Assembly: GCF_001440405.1 (NCBI RefSeq)
Contig: NZ_LLXX01000119.1
Location: forward strand, 283,696-347,695
From: Bradyrhizobium valentinum
GTDB taxonomy: Bacteria; Pseudomonadota; Alphaproteobacteria; Rhizobiales; Xanthobacteraceae
DNA length: 64,000 bases
Direction of reading: 5' to 3'
Part shown: one piece after another, positions 8,680 to 15,903 of the stretch
Layout of the letters: the number at the start of each line of letters is the position of its first letter
Numbering within the stretch: the first letter of the stretch is position 1
Program-made: the position numbers and the translations under genes
The notes under the pieces: generated by a model
What the model saw: only the letters and a program-made list of their open reading frames with translations
The model's database searches: none
Told to the model about the DNA's origin: nothing

Positions 8680-10251
8680 ATGCTGGATTCGACGCCTGCC
8701 GAGCCGCCCACCGGTGCCGCGCCGCTGCTCCGGACGGTTGGCCTGACCAAGCGCTATGGCAGCTTCCTCGCCAATGAGGCGATCGATATCGATGTCTGGC
8801 CGACGCAGATACACGCGCTGCTCGGCGAAAACGGCGCGGGAAAATCGACGCTCGTCAAAGCCATTTACGGATTGATCCAGCCGAGCGAAGGCGAAATGCA
8901 CTGGCAGGGCGAGAAGATGGTTCTCTCCGGACCGTCGCAAGCACGCAGCCGCGGCATCGGCATGGTGTTCCAGCACTTCTCGCTGTTCGACAATCTTACG
9001 GTGGCGGAAAACGTTGCGCTCGGGCTCGACGGCAAGGAATCCTTCAAGGACATGTCGGCGCGCCTTGAGCAAGTATCCCGCGTTTACGGGCTTCCGCTCG
9101 ATCCCAAACGCGAGGTCTGGCAACTATCCGTCGGCGAACGCCAGCGCATCGAGATCGTGCGCACGCTGATGCAAAATCCGAAGTTCCTGATCCTCGATGA
9201 ACCGACCGCGGTGCTAACGCCGCAGGAGGCTGACCAACTCTTCGTCGTGCTCAATCGTCTCAAGGCCGAGGGCCGCGCGATCCTCTACATCAGCCATAAG
9301 CTCGAAGAGGTGAAGCGGCTCTGCGACACCGCCACCATCCTGCGCGGCGGCAGGAAGGTCTCGACCTGCAACCCCAAAGCGGAGACCGCGGCTTCGCTCG
9401 CGCGGATGATGGTCGGCGGCGAGATCAAGGAAGTGAGGGCGCCCGCCAACCGGAGAACCACAATACCTCGGCTTGTCGTCAACGACCTCAGCCTCGAGCC
9501 GGACGATCCGCACAGTGTGCGGCTTCGGAACATCTCCTTCGAGCTCAAGGGTGGCGAAATCCTGGGCATCGCAGGTGTCGCCGGCAACGGTCAGGATGAG
9601 CTTTTTGCCGCTTTGTCGGGAGAGCGGCTGGCACAAGATCCCAGCACAATCGTCATAGATGGGCATGCCGCAGGGCATCTTTCGATCACGCAGCGGCGCA
9701 AACTTGGAGCGGCATTCGTTCCCGAGGAGCGGCTTGGTCACGGCACTGTGCCGCGCATGAAGCTTTCGGAGAACGCGCTGCTGACCGGCCACGCCGCGAG
9801 CGGCATGGTTCTGCACGGCTTCGTCAATACCGCCGTGACGCTGAAGACTGTCGACCGCGCCACCGAAACCTTCGACGTGCGCAAGGCCAAGCGCGATCCG
9901 GAAGCCGCCAGCCTCTCCGGCGGCAATCTGCAGAAATTCATTGTCGGCCGCGAAATCCTGCGCAACCCGATGGTCCTCGTCGTGAGCCAGCCGACCTGGG
10001 GCGTCGACGCGGGCGCCGCCGCCGTGATCCGGCAGGCCCTGCTGGATCTCGCCGCCGGCGGCGCCGCGCTGCTGGTGACAAGCCAGGACCTCGATGAACT
10101 CGCTGAAATCACCGACCGCATCGCCGTGATGTTCCATGGCCATCTGTCGGAGCCGTTGCCGACCGCCGACGCGAGCCGCGAGAAACTAGGCCTGCTGATG
10201 GGGGGAAGCACTCTGGGGCAGAAGGAAGCGGCGCATGCAGCTGGTGCTTGA
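8680..10251 (+). CDS. Second BMP-type importer ATPase (two nucleotide-binding domains)
   Basis: 523-residue ATPase with two ABC domains. The first has [16 protein letters not shown], signature LSVGERQRIEI and Walker [14 protein letters not shown]. The second has the degenerate GVAGNGQDEL and signature LSGGNLQKFIVGREI. It is the first gene of the mirrored importer set ATPase, permease, permease, binding protein. The leader before the ATG is poor (GGGACG), so the start is moderately certain. It overlaps the next permease by 17 nt. Confidence 0.88.
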   Translation: MLDSTPAEPPTGAAPLLRTVGLTKRYGSFLANEAIDIDVWPTQIHALLGENGAGKSTLVKAIYGLIQPSEGEMHWQGEKMVLSGPSQARSRGIGMVFQHFSLFDNLTVAENVALGLDGKESFKDMSARLEQVSRVYGLPLDPKREVWQLSVGERQRIEIVRTLMQNPKFLILDEPTAVLTPQEADQLFVVLNRLKAEGRAILYISHKLEEVKRLCDTATILRGGRKVSTCNPKAETAASLARMMVGGEIKEVRAPANRRTTIPRLVVNDLSLEPDDPHSVRLRNISFELKGGEILGIAGVAGNGQDELFAALSGERLAQDPSTIVIDGHAAGHLSITQRRKLGAAFVPEERLGHGTVPRMKLSENALLTGHAASGMVLHGFVNTAVTLKTVDRATETFDVRKAKRDPEAASLSGGNLQKFIVGREILRNPMVLVVSQPTWGVDAGAAAVIRQALLDLAAGGAALLVTSQDLDELAEITDRIAVMFHGHLSEPLPTADASREKLGLLMGGSTLGQKEAAHAAGA

Positions 10252-11326
10252 AAAGCGCGCCGAGCGATCGAATACGATCGCGCTGATTTCGCCGCTGATC
10301 GCGATCGGCCTGACGCTCGTGACCATGAGCATCCTGTTTGCTATCCTCGGCAAAAACCCGATTTCCGCGCTCGGCGTCTACTTCATCGATCCCCTGACCG
10401 ACAGCTATTCGCTGCAGGAGATCGCAGTGAAGGCCACGCCGCTGGTGATGATCGCGATCGGCCTCTCGCTCTGCTACCTCGCCAACGCCTGGAACATCGG
10501 CGCCGAAGGACAATTCCTGGTCGGTGCCGTCGCCGGAAGCTGGCTTGCGGTGAAGACGCAGGGCACCGACGCCGGCCCGTGGGTATTGCCGGCGATGATG
10601 CTGCTGGCTGCGATCGGCGGCGCGCTGTATGCCCTGATACCGGCGATCTGCAAGGTCAGGTTCGGCGCCAGCGAAATCCTCACCAGCCTGATGCTGGTCT
10701 ATGTCGCCGACCTCCTACTCGACTACCTCGTGCGCGGTCCGTGGCGCGACCCGAAAGGCTTCAACTTTCCGACCACTGCCGAGTTCGATCCGGTCGCCGC
10801 CGTGCCGGCGCTGATCGAGGGCGGCCGGCTGCATCTTGGCGGCGTCATTGCGCTTGTCGTGGTCGCGGCGGTCGCGGTGCTGCTCGGCAAGACCATCAAG
10901 GGGTTTGAAATCCGCGTCGTCGGCGCCGCCCCGCGCGCCGCACGCTTCGGTGGTTTCAACTCCAACCAGTTAATCCTGCTGACCTTCGCGATTTCGGGCG
11001 CGCTCGCAGGCCTCGCCGGGATCATCGAAGTCGCAGGCCCCGTCGGACATCTGCAGCCCGGGATCTCGCCCGGCTACGGTTTCACCGCGATCATCGTCGC
11101 GTTCCTGGGGCGGCTGAACCCGGTTGGAATATTAATTGCAGGACTTTTCCTGGCGCTCACCTTCATCGGCGGCGAGCAGGCGCAGATCGCAATGAAAATT
11201 CCGTTGGACGTCACCAAGGTCTTCCAGGGCATTCTGCTATTCTACGTACTCGCCTGCGATTCCCTTATCCTCTATCGGTTCAAGCTCGTTTTCGCATCGC
11301 CAAAGGTGTCCAGTGGGGCTCATTGA
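10235..11326 (+). CDS. Second BMP-type importer permease, subunit 1
   Basis: Inner-membrane permease of 363 residues with around ten hydrophobic segments, starting at IALISPLIAIGLTLVTMSILF. Class hallmarks are CYLANAWNIGAEGQFLVGA and RFGASEILTSLMLVYVADLLLDYLVRGPW. The start, with GAAGGAAGCGGCGC upstream, lies inside the end of the ATPase gene, so the two are translationally coupled. Partner of the permease at 11313. Confidence 0.88.
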   Translation: MQLVLEKRAERSNTIALISPLIAIGLTLVTMSILFAILGKNPISALGVYFIDPLTDSYSLQEIAVKATPLVMIAIGLSLCYLANAWNIGAEGQFLVGAVAGSWLAVKTQGTDAGPWVLPAMMLLAAIGGALYALIPAICKVRFGASEILTSLMLVYVADLLLDYLVRGPWRDPKGFNFPTTAEFDPVAAVPALIEGGRLHLGGVIALVVVAAVAVLLGKTIKGFEIRVVGAAPRAARFGGFNSNQLILLTFAISGALAGLAGIIEVAGPVGHLQPGISPGYGFTAIIVAFLGRLNPVGILIAGLFLALTFIGGEQAQIAMKIPLDVTKVFQGILLFYVLACDSLILYRFKLVFASPKVSSGAH

Positions 11327-12230
11327 GGCCATCATCCTTGCGGTGCTTGCGGCTTCCACGCCGCTGCTGCTGGCTGCGACCGGCGAACTCGTGACCGAAC
11401 GCTCCGGCGTGCTCAACCTCGGCGTCGAAGGCATGATGATCGTCGGCGCGGCCTGCGGCTTCGGCGGCGCCTGGCTCTCCGGCTCGGTTATAATCGGCGC
11501 GCTGTGCGGCATCGTCGCCGGCGTCTTGATGTCGCTGATCTTCGCGCTGATGACGCTGGGACTTGCGGTCAACCAGGTGGCCACCGGCCTCGCGCTGACC
11601 ATTCTCGGAATCGGCCTTTCCGGCCTGATCGGCTCCCGCTTCGTCGGCGAAAAGATTTCGCTGGCGCCGCATCTTTATATTCCCGGCCTAACCGATATCC
11701 CGCTGATCGGGCGTATTTTGTTCGGCGAGGACGCCTTCGTATACCTCTCGCTGGCACTGGTCGCCGGCGTCTGGTTCTTCCTTTACAAGACGCGGGCCGG
11801 CCTGATCCTGCGGGCCGCAGGCGACAATCACGCTTCCGCGCACGCGCTCGGTTATTCCGTGCTCAGGATCCGGATGTTCGCGGTGATGTTCGGAGGCGCT
11901 TGCGCAGGCCTCGCCGGCGCCTATCTGCCGCTCGCCTACACACCGTTCTTCATTCCCGGCATGACGGCCGGGCGCGGATGGATCGCGCTGGCACTGGTCG
12001 TGTTCGCGTCTTGGCTGCCGGGACGCCTCGTGATCGGCGCCTATCTGTTCGGCGCGGTGACGATCCTGCAGCTTCATGCGCAGGGCTGGGGCGTCGGCAT
12101 TCCATCGCAACTCATGTCGGCATTGCCCTATCTCGCGACCGTCATTGTCCTTGTCCTGATTTCACGTGCACGAACCGGCGGCTCGACCGCGCCTGCGGCG
12201 CTCGGGACCGTCTTCGTGCCCGACCGGTAG
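11313..12230 (+). CDS. Second BMP-type importer permease, subunit 2
   Basis: 305-residue permease starting at a GTG within the preceding gene (14-nt overlap). The conserved [21 protein letters not shown] segment identifies the second-subunit class and mirrors [18 protein letters not shown] in the first importer. About eight membrane segments. Followed after 76 nt by its binding protein. Together with 8680, 10235 and 12307 it forms a complete importer. Confidence 0.88.
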   Translation: MGLIEAIILAVLAASTPLLLAATGELVTERSGVLNLGVEGMMIVGAACGFGGAWLSGSVIIGALCGIVAGVLMSLIFALMTLGLAVNQVATGLALTILGIGLSGLIGSRFVGEKISLAPHLYIPGLTDIPLIGRILFGEDAFVYLSLALVAGVWFFLYKTRAGLILRAAGDNHASAHALGYSVLRIRMFAVMFGGACAGLAGAYLPLAYTPFFIPGMTAGRGWIALALVVFASWLPGRLVIGAYLFGAVTILQLHAQGWGVGIPSQLMSALPYLATVIVLVLISRARTGGSTAPAALGTVFVPDR

Positions 12231-12306
12231 ACGTGCCCGGAGCGCGCGCGACGGGGCGCGGCGCATCGGGAGAGACCGCCCACCCGTCAGTAAAACGGAG
12301 AATTCC

Positions 12307-13386
12307 ATGAAAAAGATTCTCATCGCGGCGACTGCAGCGATGCTCGTTACCGGAGCAGGCCTGTTCGGCGCTTCCGCCGCCGACAAACTCAAGGTTGGAT
12401 TCATCTATATCGGACCGGTCGGCGATCTCGGCTGGACCTACCAGCACGACCTTGGACGCCTCGCCATGCTCAAGGAATTAGGCGACAGGGTCGAAACCAC
12501 ATTTCTGGAGAATGTCAGCGAGGGCCCGGACTCCGAACGCTCGATCGAGCAACTGGCACGCGCCGGTAACAAGCTGATCTTCACCACGTCGTTCGGCTAC
12601 ATGGAGCCGACGCTGAAGGTCGCCAAGAAATATCCGAACGTGCATTTCGAGCACGCCACCGGCTACAAGCGCGACAAGAATATGTCGACCTATTCGGGGC
12701 GGTTCTATGAGGGCCGTTATATCCAGGGCATCATCGCCGCCAAGATGTCGAAGTCAGGCGTGCTCGGCTATATCGCCTCGTTCCCGATTCCCGAAGTGAT
12801 CTCCGGCATCAACGCCACCATGCTCGGTGCACAGACGATCAACCCGAACATCAAGGTCAAAATTATCTGGGCCAACACCTGGTTCGATCCCGGCAAGGAG
12901 GCCGACGCCGCCAAGGCGCTGATCGACCAGGGCGCCGACATCATCATGCAGCACACCGATAGCCCTGCCGCGATGCAGGTCGCCGCCGAGCGCGGCAAGC
13001 TGGCGTTCGGCCAGGACTCTGAAATGATCAAGTTCGGACCGAAGGCGCAGCTCACCTCGACCATGAACAATTGGGGCCCCTATTATATCGAGCGCGTCAA
13101 GGCCGAGCTGAACGGCACCTGGAAGTCGGAGGATTTCTGGGGCGGCCTGAAGAGCAAGATCGTCGTCATGGCGCCCTACACCAACATGCCCGACGACGTG
13201 AAGAAGCTCGCGATGGAGACCGAAGCCGCGATCACCGAAGGCAAGCTGCAGCCGTTCAAGTGCCCGATCGTCGGCCAGGACGGCAAGGAAGTCGAATGCA
13301 AGGGCGGTACCCATCTCGATGATGGCCAGGTGCTCGGCATGAATTTTTACGTGAAGGGCATCGACGAGAAGATTCCCGGGAAGTAG
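12307..13386 (+). CDS. Second BMP-family substrate-binding protein
   Basis: Periplasmic binding protein, 359 residues from the ATG at 12307, chosen for ACGGAGAATTCC in front; open frame further upstream runs into the permease. A Sec signal peptide is clear: MKKILIAATAAMLVTGAGLFGASAAD. The mature part starts with KVGFIYIGPVGDLGWTYQHD, the BMP fold pattern. It resembles the 2494 protein but is clearly diverged, so the two importers probably differ in ligand. Adjacency to 8-oxoguanine deaminase and a xanthine-dehydrogenase-like enzyme suggests a purine or oxopurine ligand. Confidence 0.88.
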   Translation: MKKILIAATAAMLVTGAGLFGASAADKLKVGFIYIGPVGDLGWTYQHDLGRLAMLKELGDRVETTFLENVSEGPDSERSIEQLARAGNKLIFTTSFGYMEPTLKVAKKYPNVHFEHATGYKRDKNMSTYSGRFYEGRYIQGIIAAKMSKSGVLGYIASFPIPEVISGINATMLGAQTINPNIKVKIIWANTWFDPGKEADAAKALIDQGADIIMQHTDSPAAMQVAAERGKLAFGQDSEMIKFGPKAQLTSTMNNWGPYYIERVKAELNGTWKSEDFWGGLKSKIVVMAPYTNMPDDVKKLAMETEAAITEGKLQPFKCPIVGQDGKEVECKGGTHLDDGQVLGMNFYVKGIDEKIPGK

Positions 13387-13403
13387 GGGGCGGGAGAGCT
13401 TCA

Positions 13404-13430
13404 CCTCTCCCCGCTCTTTGCGGGGAGAGG
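13404..13430. terminator. Hairpin between convergent genes (part of a palindromic repeat)
   Basis: CCTCTCCCCGC (13404-13414), loop TCTTT, then GCGGGGAGAGG (13420-13430): an 11-bp perfect stem with a 5-nt loop, 18 nt after the binding-protein stop. It has no U-tract, so a role in termination is inference. It is also the first half of the repeat at 13404-13582. Confidence 0.5.
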
Positions 13431-13582
13431 TCGGATCGCCCTTGCGATCCGGGTGAGGGGCGAGGCACATCGCTCGCAATTTTAGCGCTTTCAGAAGACA
13501 GCATCGCAAGACAATTCACATCGAACTTGGGGAGAGAGCCCCTCACCCCAGCCCTCTCCCCGCAAGTGCGGGGCGAGGGAGT
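13404..13582. repeat. Rhizobial intergenic palindromic repeat, two inverted copies
   Basis: A block with the hairpin CCTCTCCCCGC...GCGGGGAGAGG and GGGTGAGGGGC (ending about 13460) is followed at about 13530-13582 by a related block in the opposite orientation (CCCCTCACCCC, CCCTCTCCCCGC, GCGGGGCGAGGGA). This type of GC-rich repeat is scattered between genes in Bradyrhizobium. It fills the gap between two convergent genes and encodes nothing. Confidence 0.65.
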
Positions 13583-13590
13583 AGACCAAC

Positions 13591-14940
13591 TCACCCCTCG
13601 CGCATCGCCCGCGCGGCGGCGCTGTGACGGCGGATCAGGTCGGGTAAATCGAGATCGGGGATCGCGCCGTCCTTCACCATCCAGTTGCCGCCAACCATCA
13701 CCCGATCGGCACGATGCGCACCGCATAGCACCAGCGCGGCCAAGGGGTCGCCGTGGCCGGAAAAACGCAGTTCGTCGAGCTTGAACAGCGCGAGGTCGGC
13801 AGCCTTCCCGACCGCAATTTCGCCGAGCTCGGGCCGTCCGATGCAGGCCGCCGAGCCCTTGGTGGCCCAGCGCAGCGCGTCCTTGTGGCTGACTCGGCCG
13901 ACACCGTAGCGCGCTCGTTGCAGCAGGAAAGCAGCGCGGACTTCCTGCATCAGGTTGGATTCATCATTCGACGCTGAGCCATCGACGCCGAGCCCGATCG
14001 AAACCCCCGCCTCCTCCATCTCGCAGACCGGGCAGCAACCCGACGCCAGGATCTGGTTGCTGCATGCGCAATGGCTGATGGCAGTCCCGGCCTTTCCGAG
14101 CCGTCCCATCTCATCTGGGTTGAAGTAGATGCCGTGCGCCAGCCAGGCTCGTGCATTGAGCCACCCGCATTGCTCGAGATAATCGAGCGGGCGGCAGCCA
14201 TGCATCTGCTCGCAGAACTTGTTCTCGTCCTCGGTCTCGGCCAGATGCGTATGCAGGCGGACGTCGAGCTTGTCAGCAAGTGTGGCGGTCGCGCGCATCA
14301 GCGAGGTCGTCACCGAAAACGGCGAGCACGGCGCCAGCGCGATCTGCGTCATCGCATCCTCGCCGCGCTGGTGATATTTTGCCACCACGCGTTCGCTATC
14401 GGCCAAAATCGTATCCTCGTCCTGCACCACGCTGTCGGGCGGCAGCCCGCCGTCCTTCTGCGGGCGGTTCATCGAGCCGCGCGTCAGCAGCACGCGGATA
14501 CCGAGCCGCTGCGCGGCGGCGACCTCGATGTCGAGGGCTTCCTCGAGCCCCGCCGGAAACACATAATGGTGATCGGTCGTGGTCGTACAGCCTGACAGCA
14601 GCAATTCCGACATCGCTACGCTGACACCCAAGTGGAGAGATTCCGGCGTCAGCCGCGCCCAGACCGGATAGAGTGCCTGTAACCATGGAAACAGCTCGCG
14701 GTCCAGCGCCGCCGGAAGTGCCCGCGTCAGCGTCTGGTAGAAATGATGGTGTGTATTGATCAACCCCGGCAGCACGACATGGGCACCGGCGTCGTAGGCG
14801 ACGGCGTTTGCCGTCACCGGCTCCCGGCCCCGCGGCACCAGTTCGACGATCTTGCCGCCGCGGACCACGAGACCGCGCTCGGCGCCGTCAGCGAGAATGG
14901 AAAGGGGATCCCTGATCCAGATCGCCTGCGTTTGGTCCAT
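13591..14940 (-). CDS. 8-oxoguanine deaminase (amidohydrolase superfamily)
   Basis: Predicted to deaminate 8-oxoguanine to urate, or a related oxopurine. 449 residues, the usual length. Metal-site motifs of the subtype are GLINTHHHFYQTLTRA near residue 62, the second His in HTHLAETEDENKFCE, and the late Asp in GLGVDGSASNDESNLMQE. CACSNQILASGCCPV lies where this subgroup has its substrate loop. It is encoded divergently from the xanthine-dehydrogenase-like genes and convergently to the second purine-type importer, supporting a role in purine-nitrogen recovery. Other cyclic amidine deaminases such as the AtzA/TrzN relatives share the fold, but the sequence reads as 8-oxoguanine deaminase. Confidence 0.85.
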   Translation of the reverse strand: MDQTQAIWIRDPLSILADGAERGLVVRGGKIVELVPRGREPVTANAVAYDAGAHVVLPGLINTHHHFYQTLTRALPAALDRELFPWLQALYPVWARLTPESLHLGVSVAMSELLLSGCTTTTDHHYVFPAGLEEALDIEVAAAQRLGIRVLLTRGSMNRPQKDGGLPPDSVVQDEDTILADSERVVAKYHQRGEDAMTQIALAPCSPFSVTTSLMRATATLADKLDVRLHTHLAETEDENKFCEQMHGCRPLDYLEQCGWLNARAWLAHGIYFNPDEMGRLGKAGTAISHCACSNQILASGCCPVCEMEEAGVSIGLGVDGSASNDESNLMQEVRAAFLLQRARYGVGRVSHKDALRWATKGSAACIGRPELGEIAVGKAADLALFKLDELRFSGHGDPLAALVLCGAHRADRVMVGGNWMVKDGAIPDLDLPDLIRRHSAAARAMREG

Positions 14941-14986
14941 GATCCCACCTGATTTGCGAAAGCGTGGTTGCGAACGGCATCCTCTT

Positions 14987-15001
14987 GCAAGGACCGTCCC
15001 C
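14987..15001 (-). promoter_or_regulatory. Possible sigma-54 site for the 8-oxoguanine deaminase gene
   Basis: Read on the minus strand: GGGGAC-N5-TTGC with correct GG/GC spacing, about 47 bases upstream of the ATG at 14940. The -24 element matches only four of six positions. It lies back to back with the better site at 15013. Confidence 0.35.
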
Positions 15002-15012
15002 GAATCGCAATT

Positions 15013-15028
15013 TGGCGCTGGACTTGCA
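15013..15028 (+). promoter_or_regulatory. Sigma-54 (RpoN) promoter for the molybdenum hydroxylase genes
   Basis: TGGCGC-TGGAC-TTGCA has one mismatch to the -24/-12 consensus, with GG at 15014-15015 and GC at 15026-15027 in the right spacing. Transcription is expected near 15039, which supports the ATG at 15076 rather than the one at 15046. Confidence 0.65.
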
Positions 15029-15075
15029 AGACTTCATAGTCGGAGATGCATCTACTTGAAAGCGTTGGCGTATCC

Positions 15076-15903
15076 ATGGACCTGAACACCGTTGCTGCGG
15101 TTGCCCATCCCACGACGCGGGATCAATTGCCCGTTTGGACGGCAGGCGATGCTTGGCTCGCGGGCGGGACCTGGCTGTTCTCGGAACCGCAGGCCCACCT
15201 GAGGCGGCTGATCGATCTTACTGACCTGAAATGGCCGGCGCTGACCATCAGTGAGACCGGGCTATCAATCGCGGCGACCTGCACGGTGGCGCAGCTCGAT
15301 GCGCTGGCCTGTCCGCCGGAATGGATCGCCTCCCCGCTGATCAGTCAGTGCTGCCGCGCATTTCTCGCCTCCTTCAAGATCTGGAAGACGGCCACCGTCG
15401 GTGGCAACATCTGCATGTCGCTGCCGGCGGGGCCGATGATCTCTCTCACCTCGGCGCTCGACGGTGTCTGCACGATCTGGCAGGCCGATGGCGGTGAGCG
15501 GAACATTCCCGTCGCCGATTTCGTCACCGGCGATCAGCGTAACGTGCTCGCGCCGGGCGACCTATTGCGGCAAGTCGAGATCCCGCTCGCTGCCCTGAGG
15601 CGGCGTTCGGCGTTCCGCCAGGTTTCGCTGACCCCGGTCGGCCGCTCTGCGGCGCTGCTGATCGGCAGCGTAACCAGCGACGGCGGATTGGCGCTGACGA
15701 TTACGGCATCGACCAAGAGGCCTGTTCGATTGTCCTTTGCGGGAATCCCAAACAGCAAAGAATTGCGCGAAACGATTTTGCAGCGCATCGCCGACGACCT
15801 CTATCACAGCGACGTTCACGGCAAGCCAATATGGCGCAAGCATATGACGCTGCGGCTCGCGGAAGAAATCCGCGTCGAATTGCAGGGCACGGCATACGCA
15901 TGA
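15076..15903 (+). CDS. Xanthine-dehydrogenase family FAD-binding subunit
   Basis: FAD_binding_5 subunit of a molybdenum hydroxylase, 275 residues. The FAD-contact phrases DAWLAGGTWLFSEPQ and KTATVGGNICMSLPAGPM correspond to the AGGT(D/N) and ATVGGN(I/L) motifs of this family. It passes electrons from the iron-sulfur centres to NAD or another acceptor in the cytoplasm. I chose 15076 because the sigma-54 start site (about 15039) leaves no room for a ribosome site before the ATG at 15046. The stop overlaps the next start (ATGA at 15900). It pairs with the fused iron-sulfur/molybdenum subunit. Substrate likely hypoxanthine, xanthine or a similar purine; not provable from sequence. Confidence 0.82.
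   Translation: MDLNTVAAVAHPTTRDQLPVWTAGDAWLAGGTWLFSEPQAHLRRLIDLTDLKWPALTISETGLSIAATCTVAQLDALACPPEWIASPLISQCCRAFLASFKIWKTATVGGNICMSLPAGPMISLTSALDGVCTIWQADGGERNIPVADFVTGDQRNVLAPGDLLRQVEIPLAALRRRSAFRQVSLTPVGRSAALLIGSVTSDGGLALTITASTKRPVRLSFAGIPNSKELRETILQRIADDLYHSDVHGKPIWRKHMTLRLAEEIRVELQGTAYA

Noticed and set aside
13404..13582. CRISPR-like repeat
   Set aside because: Only two related blocks in opposite orientation with no regular spacers; it is an intergenic palindromic element.
15831..15899. Earlier in-frame start for the molybdenum subunit
   Set aside because: Lies within the FAD gene; the ATG at 15900 starts the conserved iron-sulfur domain.
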